NCBI GenBank assembly: GCA_902494875.1
Contig: CABUUO010000015.1
Coordinates: forward strand, 1-28,102
Source: an uncultured Pseudomonadota bacterium
Lineage (GTDB): Bacteria; Pseudomonadota; Alphaproteobacteria; RF32; CAG-239
DNA: 28,102 nucleotides
Reading direction: 5' to 3'
In this document: positions 14,511 through 22,904 of the stretch, one piece after another
How the letters are laid out: the number at the start of each line of letters is the position of its first letter
Position numbering within the stretch: the stretch's first letter is position 1
Program-made: the position numbers and the translations under genes
The notes under the pieces: model-generated
What the model was told of the DNA's origin: nothing
Seen by the model: the letters and a program-made list of their open reading frames with translations, nothing else
Databases searched by the model: none

Positions 14511-15875
14511 ATGACTAAAATAAGTTTCTGCGGAATTTCGGGCAATGGCGTCAGTGCCGTCGCTCAGATTATGGCTAAAAAAGGATTTGAGGTTCGCGGT
14601 TCCGACCGCAGTTTTGACAACGGCGGCGATCAGGACCGCCGCAAAGCGCTGGAAGAAGTCGGCATCAAAATTTATCCGCAGGACGGCTCGGCAATCACCG
14701 ATGACGTTGACATTCTCTATGTTTCAACCGCGGTTGAAGATTCCATTCCCGACGTCAAAGCGGCCAAAGCCAAAAACATTCCGATTAAAACCCGGCCGGA
14801 TCTGCTGGCCGAACTGTTCCATCAATACCCGCACAACATAGCGGTCAGCGGAACTTCCGGCAAAACCACCACCACCGGTATGATCGGTTATATTTTGGAC
14901 ACGCTGGGCAAAAAGCCCTGCACCATCAACGGCGGCTATATGAAAAATTACGCCGGACAGAAAGGCATCCCCAACATCATTTACAATCAGGGAGACATTT
15001 GCGTCATCGAAGCTGATGAAAGCAACGGATCCATTGAAAAATACACTCCTTATATCGGCATTATCAACAACATTGGCATGGATCACAAGTCTTTGGACGA
15101 ACTGGAAACCCTGTTCCATAATTTTGCCGGACGTTGCACTCATGGCCTGGTCGTCAACCGCGATTGTGACAACTGCAAAGACATCCGCAACGACAAAATC
15201 ACCAACCTGTCTTTTTCGATTGAAGATTCTTCCGCCGACTTTTTTGCCGACAACATCAAGGCCATTCCCGGCGGCACCAGCTACACACTCGACGGACGGG
15301 AATTCAAAATCCGCCTCATCGGCCGTTTTAACGTATCCAATGCCTTAGCGGCCATTGCCGCTTGCTCGCTGTTGGGTGTTGACAAATTTGCCGCTGCGCA
15401 GGCTCTGGAGGGCTTTCTCGGCACCCAGCGGCGCCTGGAAGTCGTCGGCACCAAAAAAGACATCACCTTCATTGACGATTTCGCCCACAATCCCGACAAG
15501 GTAATGGGTTCCATGTCGGCTTTGAAGGATTATCCGGGACGCGTTATCGTTATGTTCCAGCCCCACGGCTTTGCTCCGATGAAACTGACCGGCCGCGACA
15601 TTGTAAAATCTTTCGCCGCACAAATGGGCAAAGACGACATTCTAGTTATGCCCGACATCTATTTTGCCGGCGGTACCGCCGATCAGAGCATTTCTTCCAA
15701 ACAACTGATTGAAGAGGCCGTTTCCTTAGGCGTAAATGCACGCTATATTCCCGCCCGCAAAGACGTTGAAGACTTTATCCTCAAAACCGCCAAGGCCGGC
15801 GACCGGGTCGTCATCATGGGCGCCCGAGACAACACCCTGCCGGACTTCAGCCGCAAACTTTTACAGGAGATATAA
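14511..15875 (+). CDS. Mur ligase family protein (MurC/Mpl-like)
   Basis: An ATP-dependent amide ligase of the peptidoglycan family, 454 residues. It has the N-terminal nucleotide motif FCGISGNGVSAVAQ, the P-loop GTSGKTTTTGMI (about residues 114-125), EADESNGSIEKY and NNIGMDHKSLDE in the central domain, and the C-terminal FIDDFAHNPDKV and FQPHGF. The central domain is closer to MurC, while the length and the DDFAHxP form are closer to Mpl, which attaches recycled tripeptide to UDP-MurNAc. The gene is separated by one base from an LD-carboxypeptidase gene, which favours a recycling role. The usual HHP motif of MurC is HNP here. Exact substrate is undecided. Confidence 0.88.
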   Translation: MTKISFCGISGNGVSAVAQIMAKKGFEVRGSDRSFDNGGDQDRRKALEEVGIKIYPQDGSAITDDVDILYVSTAVEDSIPDVKAAKAKNIPIKTRPDLLAELFHQYPHNIAVSGTSGKTTTTGMIGYILDTLGKKPCTINGGYMKNYAGQKGIPNIIYNQGDICVIEADESNGSIEKYTPYIGIINNIGMDHKSLDELETLFHNFAGRCTHGLVVNRDCDNCKDIRNDKITNLSFSIEDSSADFFADNIKAIPGGTSYTLDGREFKIRLIGRFNVSNALAAIAACSLLGVDKFAAAQALEGFLGTQRRLEVVGTKKDITFIDDFAHNPDKVMGSMSALKDYPGRVIVMFQPHGFAPMKLTGRDIVKSFAAQMGKDDILVMPDIYFAGGTADQSISSKQLIEEAVSLGVNARYIPARKDVEDFILKTAKAGDRVVIMGARDNTLPDFSRKLLQEI

Positions 15876-15876
15876 G

Positions 15877-16767
15877 ATGTTTTCGCTCAAAGCCGGAGAT
15901 AAAGTCGGAATAGCATCGCCTGCCGGACATATCCCCGGCTTTGAAAGCATAAAACTCGCGCTTGATTATATTGAAAGCCTGGGGTTGCGGTATGTCATCG
16001 GTGCCAATGCTTATAACGTCAGCCGCTATATGGCCGGTACCGACGAAGAACGGGCGGAAGATCTGATGTCCTTTTTCAAAAACCCCGAAATCAAGGCCGT
16101 TTTTACGACTGCCGGCGGTTGCGGTTCCCAGCGCCTGCTGGACCTTTTGGATTATGAAATCATTAAACAAAACCCCAAACCCGTCATCGGCCTCAGCGAC
16201 AATACTGCTCTGCAGCTCGGCCTCTGGACACAAACCGGCAATATGAACATCACCGGATTTTCTCTGAAATATGATTTTAAAAACGGGCATATTGACGGCT
16301 TGGTTGACGCTTCGCTGCAAAAAGTGCTGAGCGGAACCGGACAAAACATTGTCAGCGGACAAACCCAAACGGCCGGAACCGCGGAAGGCATCCTTGTCGG
16401 CGGCTGCCTCAGCCTGATCCGTTCGCTGGCCGGCACGCCGTATTTCCCTGATTTGAAAGATACGATTCTGTTGATAGAAGATGTCGGCGAAAAAACTTAC
16501 AAACTTGATTTAATGCTGACCCAGCTGCGCCAACAGCCGGGATTCTCAAAAATTAAAGGCATTGTCTTCGGCACCTTTGCCGGCTGTGAGGAAGCCGATC
16601 CCGGAGACGGCAGCGTCAACGACGTTATTGATGATTTCTGCTGCCGCATACACCGTATTCCTGTTATCAAAAACTTTGCTTATGGACACATTCCGTCGCG
16701 CTATGTTCTGCCGACCGGCGTAAAAGTCCGCCTCAATGCGGATCAATGCCGTCTCGAATATCTTTAG
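15877..16767 (+). CDS. ldcA: LD-carboxypeptidase (peptidase family S66)
   Basis: LdcA-type enzymes remove the terminal D-Ala from murein tetrapeptides in the cytoplasm during peptidoglycan recycling. The 296-residue protein has the S66 catalytic triad in order: Ser107 in GLSDNTAL, Glu200 in LLIEDVGEKTYK and His270 in YGHIPSRYVLPTGV. The frame is open upstream to 15736, but the ATG at 15877 has an AGGAG ribosome binding site and gives the family N-terminus LKAGDKVGIASPAG. It follows the Mur ligase gene by one base. The 3' end overlaps a convergent gene by 4 bases. The related microcin-resistance MccF enzymes are an alternative, but context favours recycling. Confidence 0.92.
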   Translation: MFSLKAGDKVGIASPAGHIPGFESIKLALDYIESLGLRYVIGANAYNVSRYMAGTDEERAEDLMSFFKNPEIKAVFTTAGGCGSQRLLDLLDYEIIKQNPKPVIGLSDNTALQLGLWTQTGNMNITGFSLKYDFKNGHIDGLVDASLQKVLSGTGQNIVSGQTQTAGTAEGILVGGCLSLIRSLAGTPYFPDLKDTILLIEDVGEKTYKLDLMLTQLRQQPGFSKIKGIVFGTFAGCEEADPGDGSVNDVIDDFCCRIHRIPVIKNFAYGHIPSRYVLPTGVKVRLNADQCRLEYL

Positions 16768-17450
16768 CCTAAAAACTGCCGGATGTAATAAAGCGCATAA
16801 TCCCAGTTGCGTTCGTTCAGTTTGGAAATCACGCTTTGATAAACCCAAAAGCCGTTCCATCCGCGGCTGTTGAAAGCCATCATCGAACAGACCGCCCAAA
16901 TATTGGCCGACGGTAAAAACATCACGCAGAACTTATAACTGACCTTCGGCAGATCCGTTTGTTTTTCATGGATTTGAGAAGCAACCGTATCAATATGGTA
17001 GGCGATGAAAAAACCTATAATCATATTCAAAATCAGGTTAGACGGCGCATAATGCGTATAAACGGAAACCGCAATCATTGCCGCGAAACCAAACAGCGGA
17101 AAAAAATAAGGAGCAATGATAATCAGCCAGTTGCCCTCGCCTTCAAACGACATCGAACCGCCGTCGTTGTCGGGATTCACCCGGATACTCTTGATTTTGT
17201 GCAAAGTCAGCAAGGCAAAAAAAGCATGCGTCATCTCATGAGCTGCAATCTCCATACTGGTTTTCATTTCCGTATCCATAAACCCGCGGGAAATAAAGAA
17301 AAGAAAAAAACCGCCAAGCATGGCGCCCGACCACAAATTCATAAAGTTAAACAAATAAAAAGACTGTACATACGCCGGCAGGGAAATCAGCATATAAACG
17401 GCCACCGGCCATTTAAGAAGCTCAATAAATCTGTTCAGCAGTGTCCGCAT
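16764..17450 (-). CDS. Membrane zinc metallopeptidase, M50B-like
   Basis: The 228-residue protein has about five hydrophobic segments. It has the zinc-protease motif HEMTH in AAHEMTHAFFALLTLHKIKS (about residues 69-88), followed by RVNPDNDGGSMSF and a hydrophobic APYFFPLFGF. This order (HExxH, a short beta-type segment with NPDxxG, then membrane helices) matches the M50B-like family. Activity is likely membrane-embedded, but the substrate is unknown. It overlaps the 3' end of ldcA convergently by 4 bases. No ribosome binding site of note is seen; AGGG lies 8-11 bases before the start. A regulatory site-2-type function would be inference. Confidence 0.82.
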   Translation of the reverse strand: MRTLLNRFIELLKWPVAVYMLISLPAYVQSFYLFNFMNLWSGAMLGGFFLFFISRGFMDTEMKTSMEIAAHEMTHAFFALLTLHKIKSIRVNPDNDGGSMSFEGEGNWLIIIAPYFFPLFGFAAMIAVSVYTHYAPSNLILNMIIGFFIAYHIDTVASQIHEKQTDLPKVSYKFCVMFLPSANIWAVCSMMAFNSRGWNGFWVYQSVISKLNERNWDYALYYIRQFLG

Positions 17451-17580
17451 ATATTTTATCCCTCCGTTTTGAATTTCAGCATATATGAAAAATAATCACA
17501 TTTCACGTTATTTTGCCAAAATATTAACATTTCTTCAATCAATAGCGGCTATCATTCGGATAAAGGGATAAGCAATTGTC

Positions 17581-17624
17581 CCGCCGTCTCTTGCTTCCCC
17601 CAGAAAAACAGAGGCGGTTTTTTT
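17581..17624 (+). terminator. Terminator-like hairpin without an assigned gene
   Basis: CCGCC-G-TCT (17581-17589) pairs with AGAGGCGG (17610-17617) with one bulged G, followed by seven T. The nearest upstream plus-strand gene is ldcA, which ends some 800 bases earlier. A short untranslated RNA from roughly 17,520 onward would explain it, but I see no convincing promoter. Confidence 0.5.
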
Positions 17625-17630
17625 ATTGCA

Positions 17631-17658
17631 TTGACTAAATCGTTTATTGTTATAAGAT
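17631..17658 (+). promoter_or_regulatory. Promoter of the small acidic protein gene
   Basis: TTGACT (17631-17636) and TAAGAT (17653-17658) with a 16-base spacer, 37 bases before the start codon. Confidence 0.55.
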
Positions 17659-17694
17659 AAGATTATGATTTAGACCTTTATAAGGATTTGAGCT

Positions 17695-17994
17695 ATGGAT
17701 GAAAATGAATTAAATACTTTTGACTTTGTGACCAACGACGAAGACGAGGTCATGCTTCTGCTTCATGCTCAGGAAACGGAACCGAAAAATCCCCGCATTG
17801 AGTTTGACTTTAATGACAAATCCGCAGTTCTGATCCGCAATGATACCGATGAAATTCTGCTGGAAGGCATTCCCGACGACATCATCGACAGTCTTCAGGA
17901 CGCAGACAACCTGATGGTATGCGAACTGCAAGTCGGCGAAAGTGATGAAGATACCCGCATTATTTATGCTTATGAGGCAGATATCAACGCTTAA
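17695..17994 (+). CDS. Small acidic protein of unknown function
   Basis: I do not recognise the family. The 99-residue protein is strongly acidic (many Asp and Glu, few basic residues) and has no signal peptide or membrane segment. Alternating hydrophobic and charged stretches such as EVMLLLHAQE, SAVLIRNDTDEILLEG and TRIIYAYEADINA suggest a small beta-rich cytoplasmic domain. One cysteine is present. The gene has a promoter, an AAGGAT ribosome binding site and a perfect terminator, and GC-rich third positions like its neighbours. All this supports a real gene. It is convergent with the EAL-like pair. Confidence 0.8.
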   Translation: MDENELNTFDFVTNDEDEVMLLLHAQETEPKNPRIEFDFNDKSAVLIRNDTDEILLEGIPDDIIDSLQDADNLMVCELQVGESDEDTRIIYAYEADINA

Positions 17995-18010
17995 AATAAA
18001 AACCAAACTA

Positions 18011-18041
18011 AAATACGCTGTCTAAGACAGCGTATTTTTTT
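18011..18041. terminator. Bidirectional terminator between convergent genes
   Basis: AAATACGCTGTCT (18011-18023) and AGACAGCGTATTT (18025-18037) are perfect inverted copies, followed by a T-run to 18041. The reverse orientation also ends in TTTT, so it can serve the convergent EAL-like gene too. Confidence 0.9.
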
Positions 18042-18056
18042 GTTCCGGCAATGGCA

Positions 18057-19319
18057 CTATTTTTTTATGCTGAAAATGGTCTTCCTCGGCTGAGCCGCCA
18101 GCAGACGCTGAATATAGCGTCCCTGATACAGATTGATGCCGAGTGAATTTCCGACCTCCACCGCCTGCGGATCGTCCACGCGGCACAAAATCATTCTGGC
18201 CCGTTCCGCCTTGTTGACATAGTCGGTGAAATGCTTGTCCTCTTTAATGACGTCCATAAAACTCGGATGCCAGATGATTTTAATTAAATCGCCGTCCAGA
18301 TGTTCCCGGTCAATATATTGCAGTTTGTCAACCGTAATACCGTCAATACAAACCTTATAACCGCGATATTGGGCAAAGGTTTTGGCCAGAATAAAGGCTT
18401 TTATGTCACTGAAGATGTCCGCCAGCTGCAATTCCAGCACAATCGTCGAACGCTGCGCCGGATTAATGTTTTCGTCAAACTCCAGAAAATCGTCCGAAAG
18501 AATGGTCGAAACATTAAGATTCAGGCTGAAATTGCTGGTCAGAGAACCGTCGTCGTGCCGGCTGACGCTGACCAGAACTCGCTTGTCCAGCGTCTCGGTC
18601 AAATACAGAAACAGCCACGGATTAGAGGTCAAATCCACATCCGGCATCAACATATCGCGCAAATCGGCAATGGAAACGAACACCTCGTCAAAAATCATCT
18701 GCGGCGGCGACTTGCCGATAACGGCGCACACCGACTGCCGCCGAATTAAGCTTGAAAAATCCATCATCGACAATGCTTTCTGCATTTTGGCCAACATGGA
18801 AGGCGTCAACTGCCGGCGCAGTTTTCTGGTACCGGGAACAAAACTCGGTTTTGACGCAAGCGAGGATTTTCCGGCCGGCTTGTCCTCTTCCATAATCTTG
18901 ACCGTACTTTTGACCGCCTCGCGAAACTCCGCGGCGCCGCCGCCCAGCGGATACACCTTGGCAAAACCGACCTGCATCAAATCAACCGCATTCCTGATCA
19001 TCGGATCATCATGAAAAATAAACTGAACTTTCACCAGACAGGCCAAAACCTCATCATGCGCCCTGGCATTGAAAATCACAACCATATCGTCATTCGGCAA
19101 CGCAAAAATCTCGCCGCCGCTTTTCTTAACCACATTTTCAAAAGTCTCTATCAGGGACTGACGCTGAGCCGAACGCAAACTCTGATTCTGAAGTTTGCTG
19201 GTTGTTAAAATCAACGCCTCAAAAGATTCGATGTCTTTTTCAATTTTACGCAGATAGTCAAAAATAATCGTATCTTTTTTGGTTGTGCTTTTCTCGTTGT
19301 TTTTCGTAAAAACCGCCAT
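18057..19319 (-). CDS. Degenerate EAL-domain protein, second of a tandem pair
   Basis: The 420-residue protein has an N-terminal region of unclear fold (about 1-180) and a C-terminal domain that follows the EAL phosphodiesterase fold. FSLNLNVSTILSDDFLEF matches the NLS region, TIVLELQLADIF the ExxE strand, and YKVCIDGITVDKLQYI plus LIKIIW the DDFG and IKID segments. LGINLYQGRYI matches the QGxY end. The EAL motif itself, the paired aspartates and the AEGVE glutamate are not conserved, so it should not hydrolyse cyclic di-GMP. It may bind it or a protein partner. It lies 7 bases after its paralogue, ending at a terminator. Confidence 0.82.
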   Translation of the reverse strand: MAVFTKNNEKSTTKKDTIIFDYLRKIEKDIESFEALILTTSKLQNQSLRSAQRQSLIETFENVVKKSGGEIFALPNDDMVVIFNARAHDEVLACLVKVQFIFHDDPMIRNAVDLMQVGFAKVYPLGGGAAEFREAVKSTVKIMEEDKPAGKSSLASKPSFVPGTRKLRRQLTPSMLAKMQKALSMMDFSSLIRRQSVCAVIGKSPPQMIFDEVFVSIADLRDMLMPDVDLTSNPWLFLYLTETLDKRVLVSVSRHDDGSLTSNFSLNLNVSTILSDDFLEFDENINPAQRSTIVLELQLADIFSDIKAFILAKTFAQYRGYKVCIDGITVDKLQYIDREHLDGDLIKIIWHPSFMDVIKEDKHFTDYVNKAERARMILCRVDDPQAVEVGNSLGINLYQGRYIQRLLAAQPRKTIFSIKK

Positions 19320-19326
19320 CGGCCAC

Positions 19327-20613
19327 CTAACCTAACAAATATTCCAAAACTTCTTTGTCTTTGCACTCGTCTCTGAACCACCCGGCCAGCCGGCGTTTGC
19401 GCTTCAGGCAGTCTGCCGCGCTGCATTCTTTGGCATGCGGACACTTGGAACGGATGAGAGCCACTTCCAGCGTATCGATATACGGCCCCTGAAATGCGGT
19501 AATACCGTAATGCACGCCCCAGCGGATTGCCCGTTCGCTGTCGCATTTAGCCAAAATGACATTTTCCCGCCCCAGAAATTCAATAGTCTTTTTCAAATCT
19601 TCGTTGTCAGTATCGTCTTCCAGCAGCGGTTCCCAGAATATCTTAATCATATCCGGCTTGACGCGTTTAATGTTAAGCATTTTCAGCGCCGTCGGCGACA
19701 CCGCGTCAATCAGCAGCTTATGCCCGCCATGGTGCAGAATGTCCTGCGCCTGAAAATACAGCGGCAGATTGTTAAACACATCCATCAGCTGCACCTCGAC
19801 GATAATTTTCTGCTCGGGTTTGACAAAGTTGCGGCCAAACTCGACAAACTCTTTGGAAAAAACCGAGGATAGATTCAGATTCAGGCTGATTTCCTTGGGC
19901 CAATTTTTAATGTCGGATCCGAAAAACGCTTCCATGGTTTTCTTATCCAGGGTCTGCGTCAGATATAAAAACAGCCAGCGGTTGGCCACCAGATCCAGAT
20001 TGGCGTCGAACTGCAGGCTCAAATCTTTGACCGCTACGAAAAACTCCTGAAAAATAACCTCAAACCGACCTGCGCCTTTTATCCGCAAAACACTCTGACG
20101 TTTGACAATTTCGGCAATGTCAATATCGTCCAGCGCCAAAATCAGATCTTCAATTTCGCCGGCCGCCACCGGACGTTTTTGCGGAAGACTGTCGTCTCTC
20201 GTTTTCTGCGCAGCATTTTCAACCAGTCCTTCAATATAACTGTAAAAAGACGGAAAATCCTCGGGAAAATCATAAATTTCAAAAAACTCGCGGCTGTCTT
20301 TGGAATGAAGAACCGGATCGGAGGACAGGCCGTCACGGAGTTTTTTCACGGCATCTTCGACAATTTCATGCGTAATCTCCTTGCCGAGAATGGCAAAATC
20401 ACCGTTGCTCAAAACAAAAAGCGTACCTTTGGCGCTGCCTGTAACGCTGTCAAACAGTTTTGCAAAAATTTTGATAAATTCGGGATGGCGGTTTTTGGGC
20501 TTGAGTTTGGAAACGTTAACATACAGCACCGAATAGCCGCTCGGGTTGCGCGCAACCCGGTCCAAGGCATCCAACAAATACTTCTCAGATATGGTGCTGA
20601 CCGTTTTAGCCAT
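19327..20613 (-). CDS. Degenerate EAL-domain protein, first of a tandem pair, with Cys-rich tail
   Basis: The 428-residue paralogue of the next gene. The EAL-like C-terminal domain is seen as EISLNLNLSSVFSKEFVEF, KIIVEVQLMDVFNN, HKLLIDAVSPTALKMLNI, DMIKIFW and YGITAFQGPYID. The EAL triad, the double aspartate and the AEGVE glutamate are replaced (IDAV and AKCDS), so catalysis is unlikely. The N-terminal part (about 20-110) with VLYVNVSKLKP and LFVLSNGDFAILGK recalls a very degenerate GGDEF fold. After the domain comes a tail with CPHAKECSAADC and one more Cys, a possible metal site missing from the paralogue. The pair is probably co-transcribed. A localisation or polarity role is only a guess. 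Confidence 0.82.
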   Translation of the reverse strand: MAKTVSTISEKYLLDALDRVARNPSGYSVLYVNVSKLKPKNRHPEFIKIFAKLFDSVTGSAKGTLFVLSNGDFAILGKEITHEIVEDAVKKLRDGLSSDPVLHSKDSREFFEIYDFPEDFPSFYSYIEGLVENAAQKTRDDSLPQKRPVAAGEIEDLILALDDIDIAEIVKRQSVLRIKGAGRFEVIFQEFFVAVKDLSLQFDANLDLVANRWLFLYLTQTLDKKTMEAFFGSDIKNWPKEISLNLNLSSVFSKEFVEFGRNFVKPEQKIIVEVQLMDVFNNLPLYFQAQDILHHGGHKLLIDAVSPTALKMLNIKRVKPDMIKIFWEPLLEDDTDNEDLKKTIEFLGRENVILAKCDSERAIRWGVHYGITAFQGPYIDTLEVALIRSKCPHAKECSAADCLKRKRRLAGWFRDECKDKEVLEYLLG

Positions 20614-20685
20614 CTTTTAATTTATCCACGCTTCAAAAAAATACTGCTCCGATTATAAACATCTCCGTATTTTATATCAAGTCTA

Positions 20686-22743
20686 TTACTTTTTTGCTAA
20701 CATTTTAGAAATTTTCTCCTGACAACCCGTCACCGTATAAGGTTTGCTTATAAATGCCGCGTTCGGATTCTTTTCAATCAGTCCCAAAACTTCGTTGTCC
20801 TTGTTGTACCCGCTCATAAAGATAACGTTAACCCCAGGATTAATCTGTCGCAGCTCGTCATAAATCTCCACGCCGCTTTTGCCCGGCATAATCACGTCAA
20901 GCATCACGATATCAATCTCCGGGTGTTCCTTATAAGTCTGCACGGCATCCAGCGGCTCATTGACAGTAATCACTTCCGCGCCGAGCGTCGTCAGAATATC
21001 TTTCATCAGCTCCAGCAGGATTTTTTCATCGTCGACCACCATCACTTTGGCCCGCAGCGAACCGGCCTCCTTGTGTTCCGCCTTTTTCTCGGTCTTGTTG
21101 GCCACCACCGGAAAATAAAGATAAAAACAGGTGCCCTTTTCGGAGCTTTCGATTTTGATTGTCCCTTTGTGTTCCAGAACAATGCCGTATACCGCCGCCA
21201 GCCCCAGACCGGTACCCTTACCGATTTCCTTGGTCGTAAAAAACGGTTCGAAAATCTTGTGCCTGATATTTTCGGGAATGCCGCCGCCGTAATCACGAAC
21301 CGCCACTTCCAGATAGCGCTGCGGTTTCACGCTGATGACCAAATCGGCAATATCTTCTTCCCTCAGTTCAACGTTACGGGTTGAGATGTCAATCTCTCCC
21401 TTTCCGTTCATGGCATCCTTGGCGTTAAATCCCAGATTCAAAATCATACTCTGAATCAGGTTTCTGTTACCGGAAATACAATGTTTCGAAGCTTTAAAAT
21501 CCTCCTTGATCACAATTTTTTTGTTAACGCCATGCTCAAGCAGGGTAACGGCATCGTGCAGGCACGCGTGCATATCCATCGGGCTGAACTTCTGCCCCTT
21601 GTCTCTGGAAAAAACCAGAAGCTGGGACGTCAGGTAAGAAGAACGTTCACAGGCGTTAATGATAATGTCCGTATATTTGCGCAGATCCCGCCGGCTGCCG
21701 ATTTTCATCTCCAGCATTTCGGCCGCACCGTGAATGCCGGCCAGCATATTGTTGAAATCATGCGCCACGCCGCCGGCCAACCGGCCGATTGACTCCATCT
21801 TTTGAGTATGCGCAATCTGCAAGGCTTTTTTCTTGTTAAGGCGCGAACGATAAAACAAAAACAGCAAAATCAACGCAAAAGCGGCAAAAGACAGATACAA
21901 ATACTGCAAATAGCGTTCTACCGCCATTTTTTCCCGAACCGAATAGTCGCTGGTCCAGCGCTGCCTGATTTCAAAATGCTGAACAGGACTGATCTGCGAC
22001 AAAACTTTGTTGACAATGCGCATCAGCATGGCCCGGTCCGGCCGCACCGCCATGCTGAACGAATAAGCCGAACCGACCACCGGCGCCACATAGCGCAGAT
22101 TGTCCAACCCGTACATATCCATTGAAAATTTCGTATGCAGAATATCCCCGACAAAAAAGTCTATTTCGCCGTTGTTAACCGCGCGCAGCGCTTCCGCCAC
22201 GTCGTTATAGACAATGAAATTATGTTCTTTTTTGCTGAAACGCGGCATCTGCGCCAGCGTCGTCCCGCTGATAGCCACCTTTTGTTCCAAAACATCGTCA
22301 AAGTTATTGATAAAAGCCGTATTGTTATTGCCGAAAATTCCCAGTGACGAAGCGACGTAAGGGCGCGAATAGATAAAGTCCGCCGGATGGCCGAAATTTC
22401 TGACCGCGGCCGACAGCATATCGACCTGCCCGTCTTCCAGCAGCCGGTAGCTGCCGTCCCAATCGTTTGAAGACACCAGTTCGAAGCGGATTCCCGTCAG
22501 TTGTTCAATAATCCGGACATAGCTTGAAGAAATACCCTTAAAATCCTCCTTGTCCAGATATTCGTACGGCGGCGCATCGTCAGCCACCCCCAGCTTCAAG
22601 ACCTTATGCTTTTCGAGCCACGCTCGTTCTTCCGCATCAAAATGCAGCGCCGGAGCGTCAAAACCGCGCGGCTGAGCCCGAAGTCCGGCGCCGCACCACA
22701 ACAGCACCGCCGTTAACAAAGCGAGAAAGATTTTTCGTTTCAA
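20686..22743 (-). CDS. Hybrid sensor histidine kinase with periplasmic solute-binding domain (BvgS-like)
   Basis: A membrane sensor of about 685 residues. After a signal peptide comes a family-3 solute-binding domain (about residues 40-265; LKLGVADDAPPYEYLDKEDF and GQVDMLSAAV). One membrane helix (278-298) follows, then a HisKA domain with the phosphorylated His328 in GRLAGGVAHDFNNML. The ATPase domain has the N-box Asn440, DYGGG and GTGLGL. A receiver has Asp616 in MLDVIMPG. No histidine phosphotransfer domain is present, so a separate partner is needed. The frame runs to a TTG at 22761, but a second TTG at 22743 lies 8 bases after AAAGGAG and gives a normal signal peptide, so I prefer it. 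The ligand is unknown. Confidence 0.93.
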   Translation of the reverse strand: MKRKIFLALLTAVLLWCGAGLRAQPRGFDAPALHFDAEERAWLEKHKVLKLGVADDAPPYEYLDKEDFKGISSSYVRIIEQLTGIRFELVSSNDWDGSYRLLEDGQVDMLSAAVRNFGHPADFIYSRPYVASSLGIFGNNNTAFINNFDDVLEQKVAISGTTLAQMPRFSKKEHNFIVYNDVAEALRAVNNGEIDFFVGDILHTKFSMDMYGLDNLRYVAPVVGSAYSFSMAVRPDRAMLMRIVNKVLSQISPVQHFEIRQRWTSDYSVREKMAVERYLQYLYLSFAAFALILLFLFYRSRLNKKKALQIAHTQKMESIGRLAGGVAHDFNNMLAGIHGAAEMLEMKIGSRRDLRKYTDIIINACERSSYLTSQLLVFSRDKGQKFSPMDMHACLHDAVTLLEHGVNKKIVIKEDFKASKHCISGNRNLIQSMILNLGFNAKDAMNGKGEIDISTRNVELREEDIADLVISVKPQRYLEVAVRDYGGGIPENIRHKIFEPFFTTKEIGKGTGLGLAAVYGIVLEHKGTIKIESSEKGTCFYLYFPVVANKTEKKAEHKEAGSLRAKVMVVDDEKILLELMKDILTTLGAEVITVNEPLDAVQTYKEHPEIDIVMLDVIMPGKSGVEIYDELRQINPGVNVIFMSGYNKDNEVLGLIEKNPNAAFISKPYTVTGCQEKISKMLAKK

Positions 22744-22837
22744 TGCCGGGGCTCCTTTCAAAACTCATTACAGTTTAATCTTGCCACATCCTGATTTTTT
22801 TTACAAATAAAACTTTATAATATGACCCATATAAAAC

Positions 22838-22866
22838 TTGCCATTTTGAACTTCGCCATATATAAT
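22838..22866 (+). promoter_or_regulatory. Hydrogenase operon promoter
   Basis: TTGCCA (22838-22843), a 17-base spacer and a perfect TATAAT (22861-22866), 38 bases before the first gene. The spacer region shows no clear Rex or FNR palindrome. Confidence 0.7.
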
Positions 22867-22904
22867 TTTGTATAAAACAACTCTAAACAAGGAGGCCTGG
22901 TTTT

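Noticed and set aside
17574..17636. A possible 20-codon reading frame from a TTG preceded by AAAGGGA
   Set aside because: It runs straight through the terminator hairpin and T-run. The start is not ATG and the peptide has no features.
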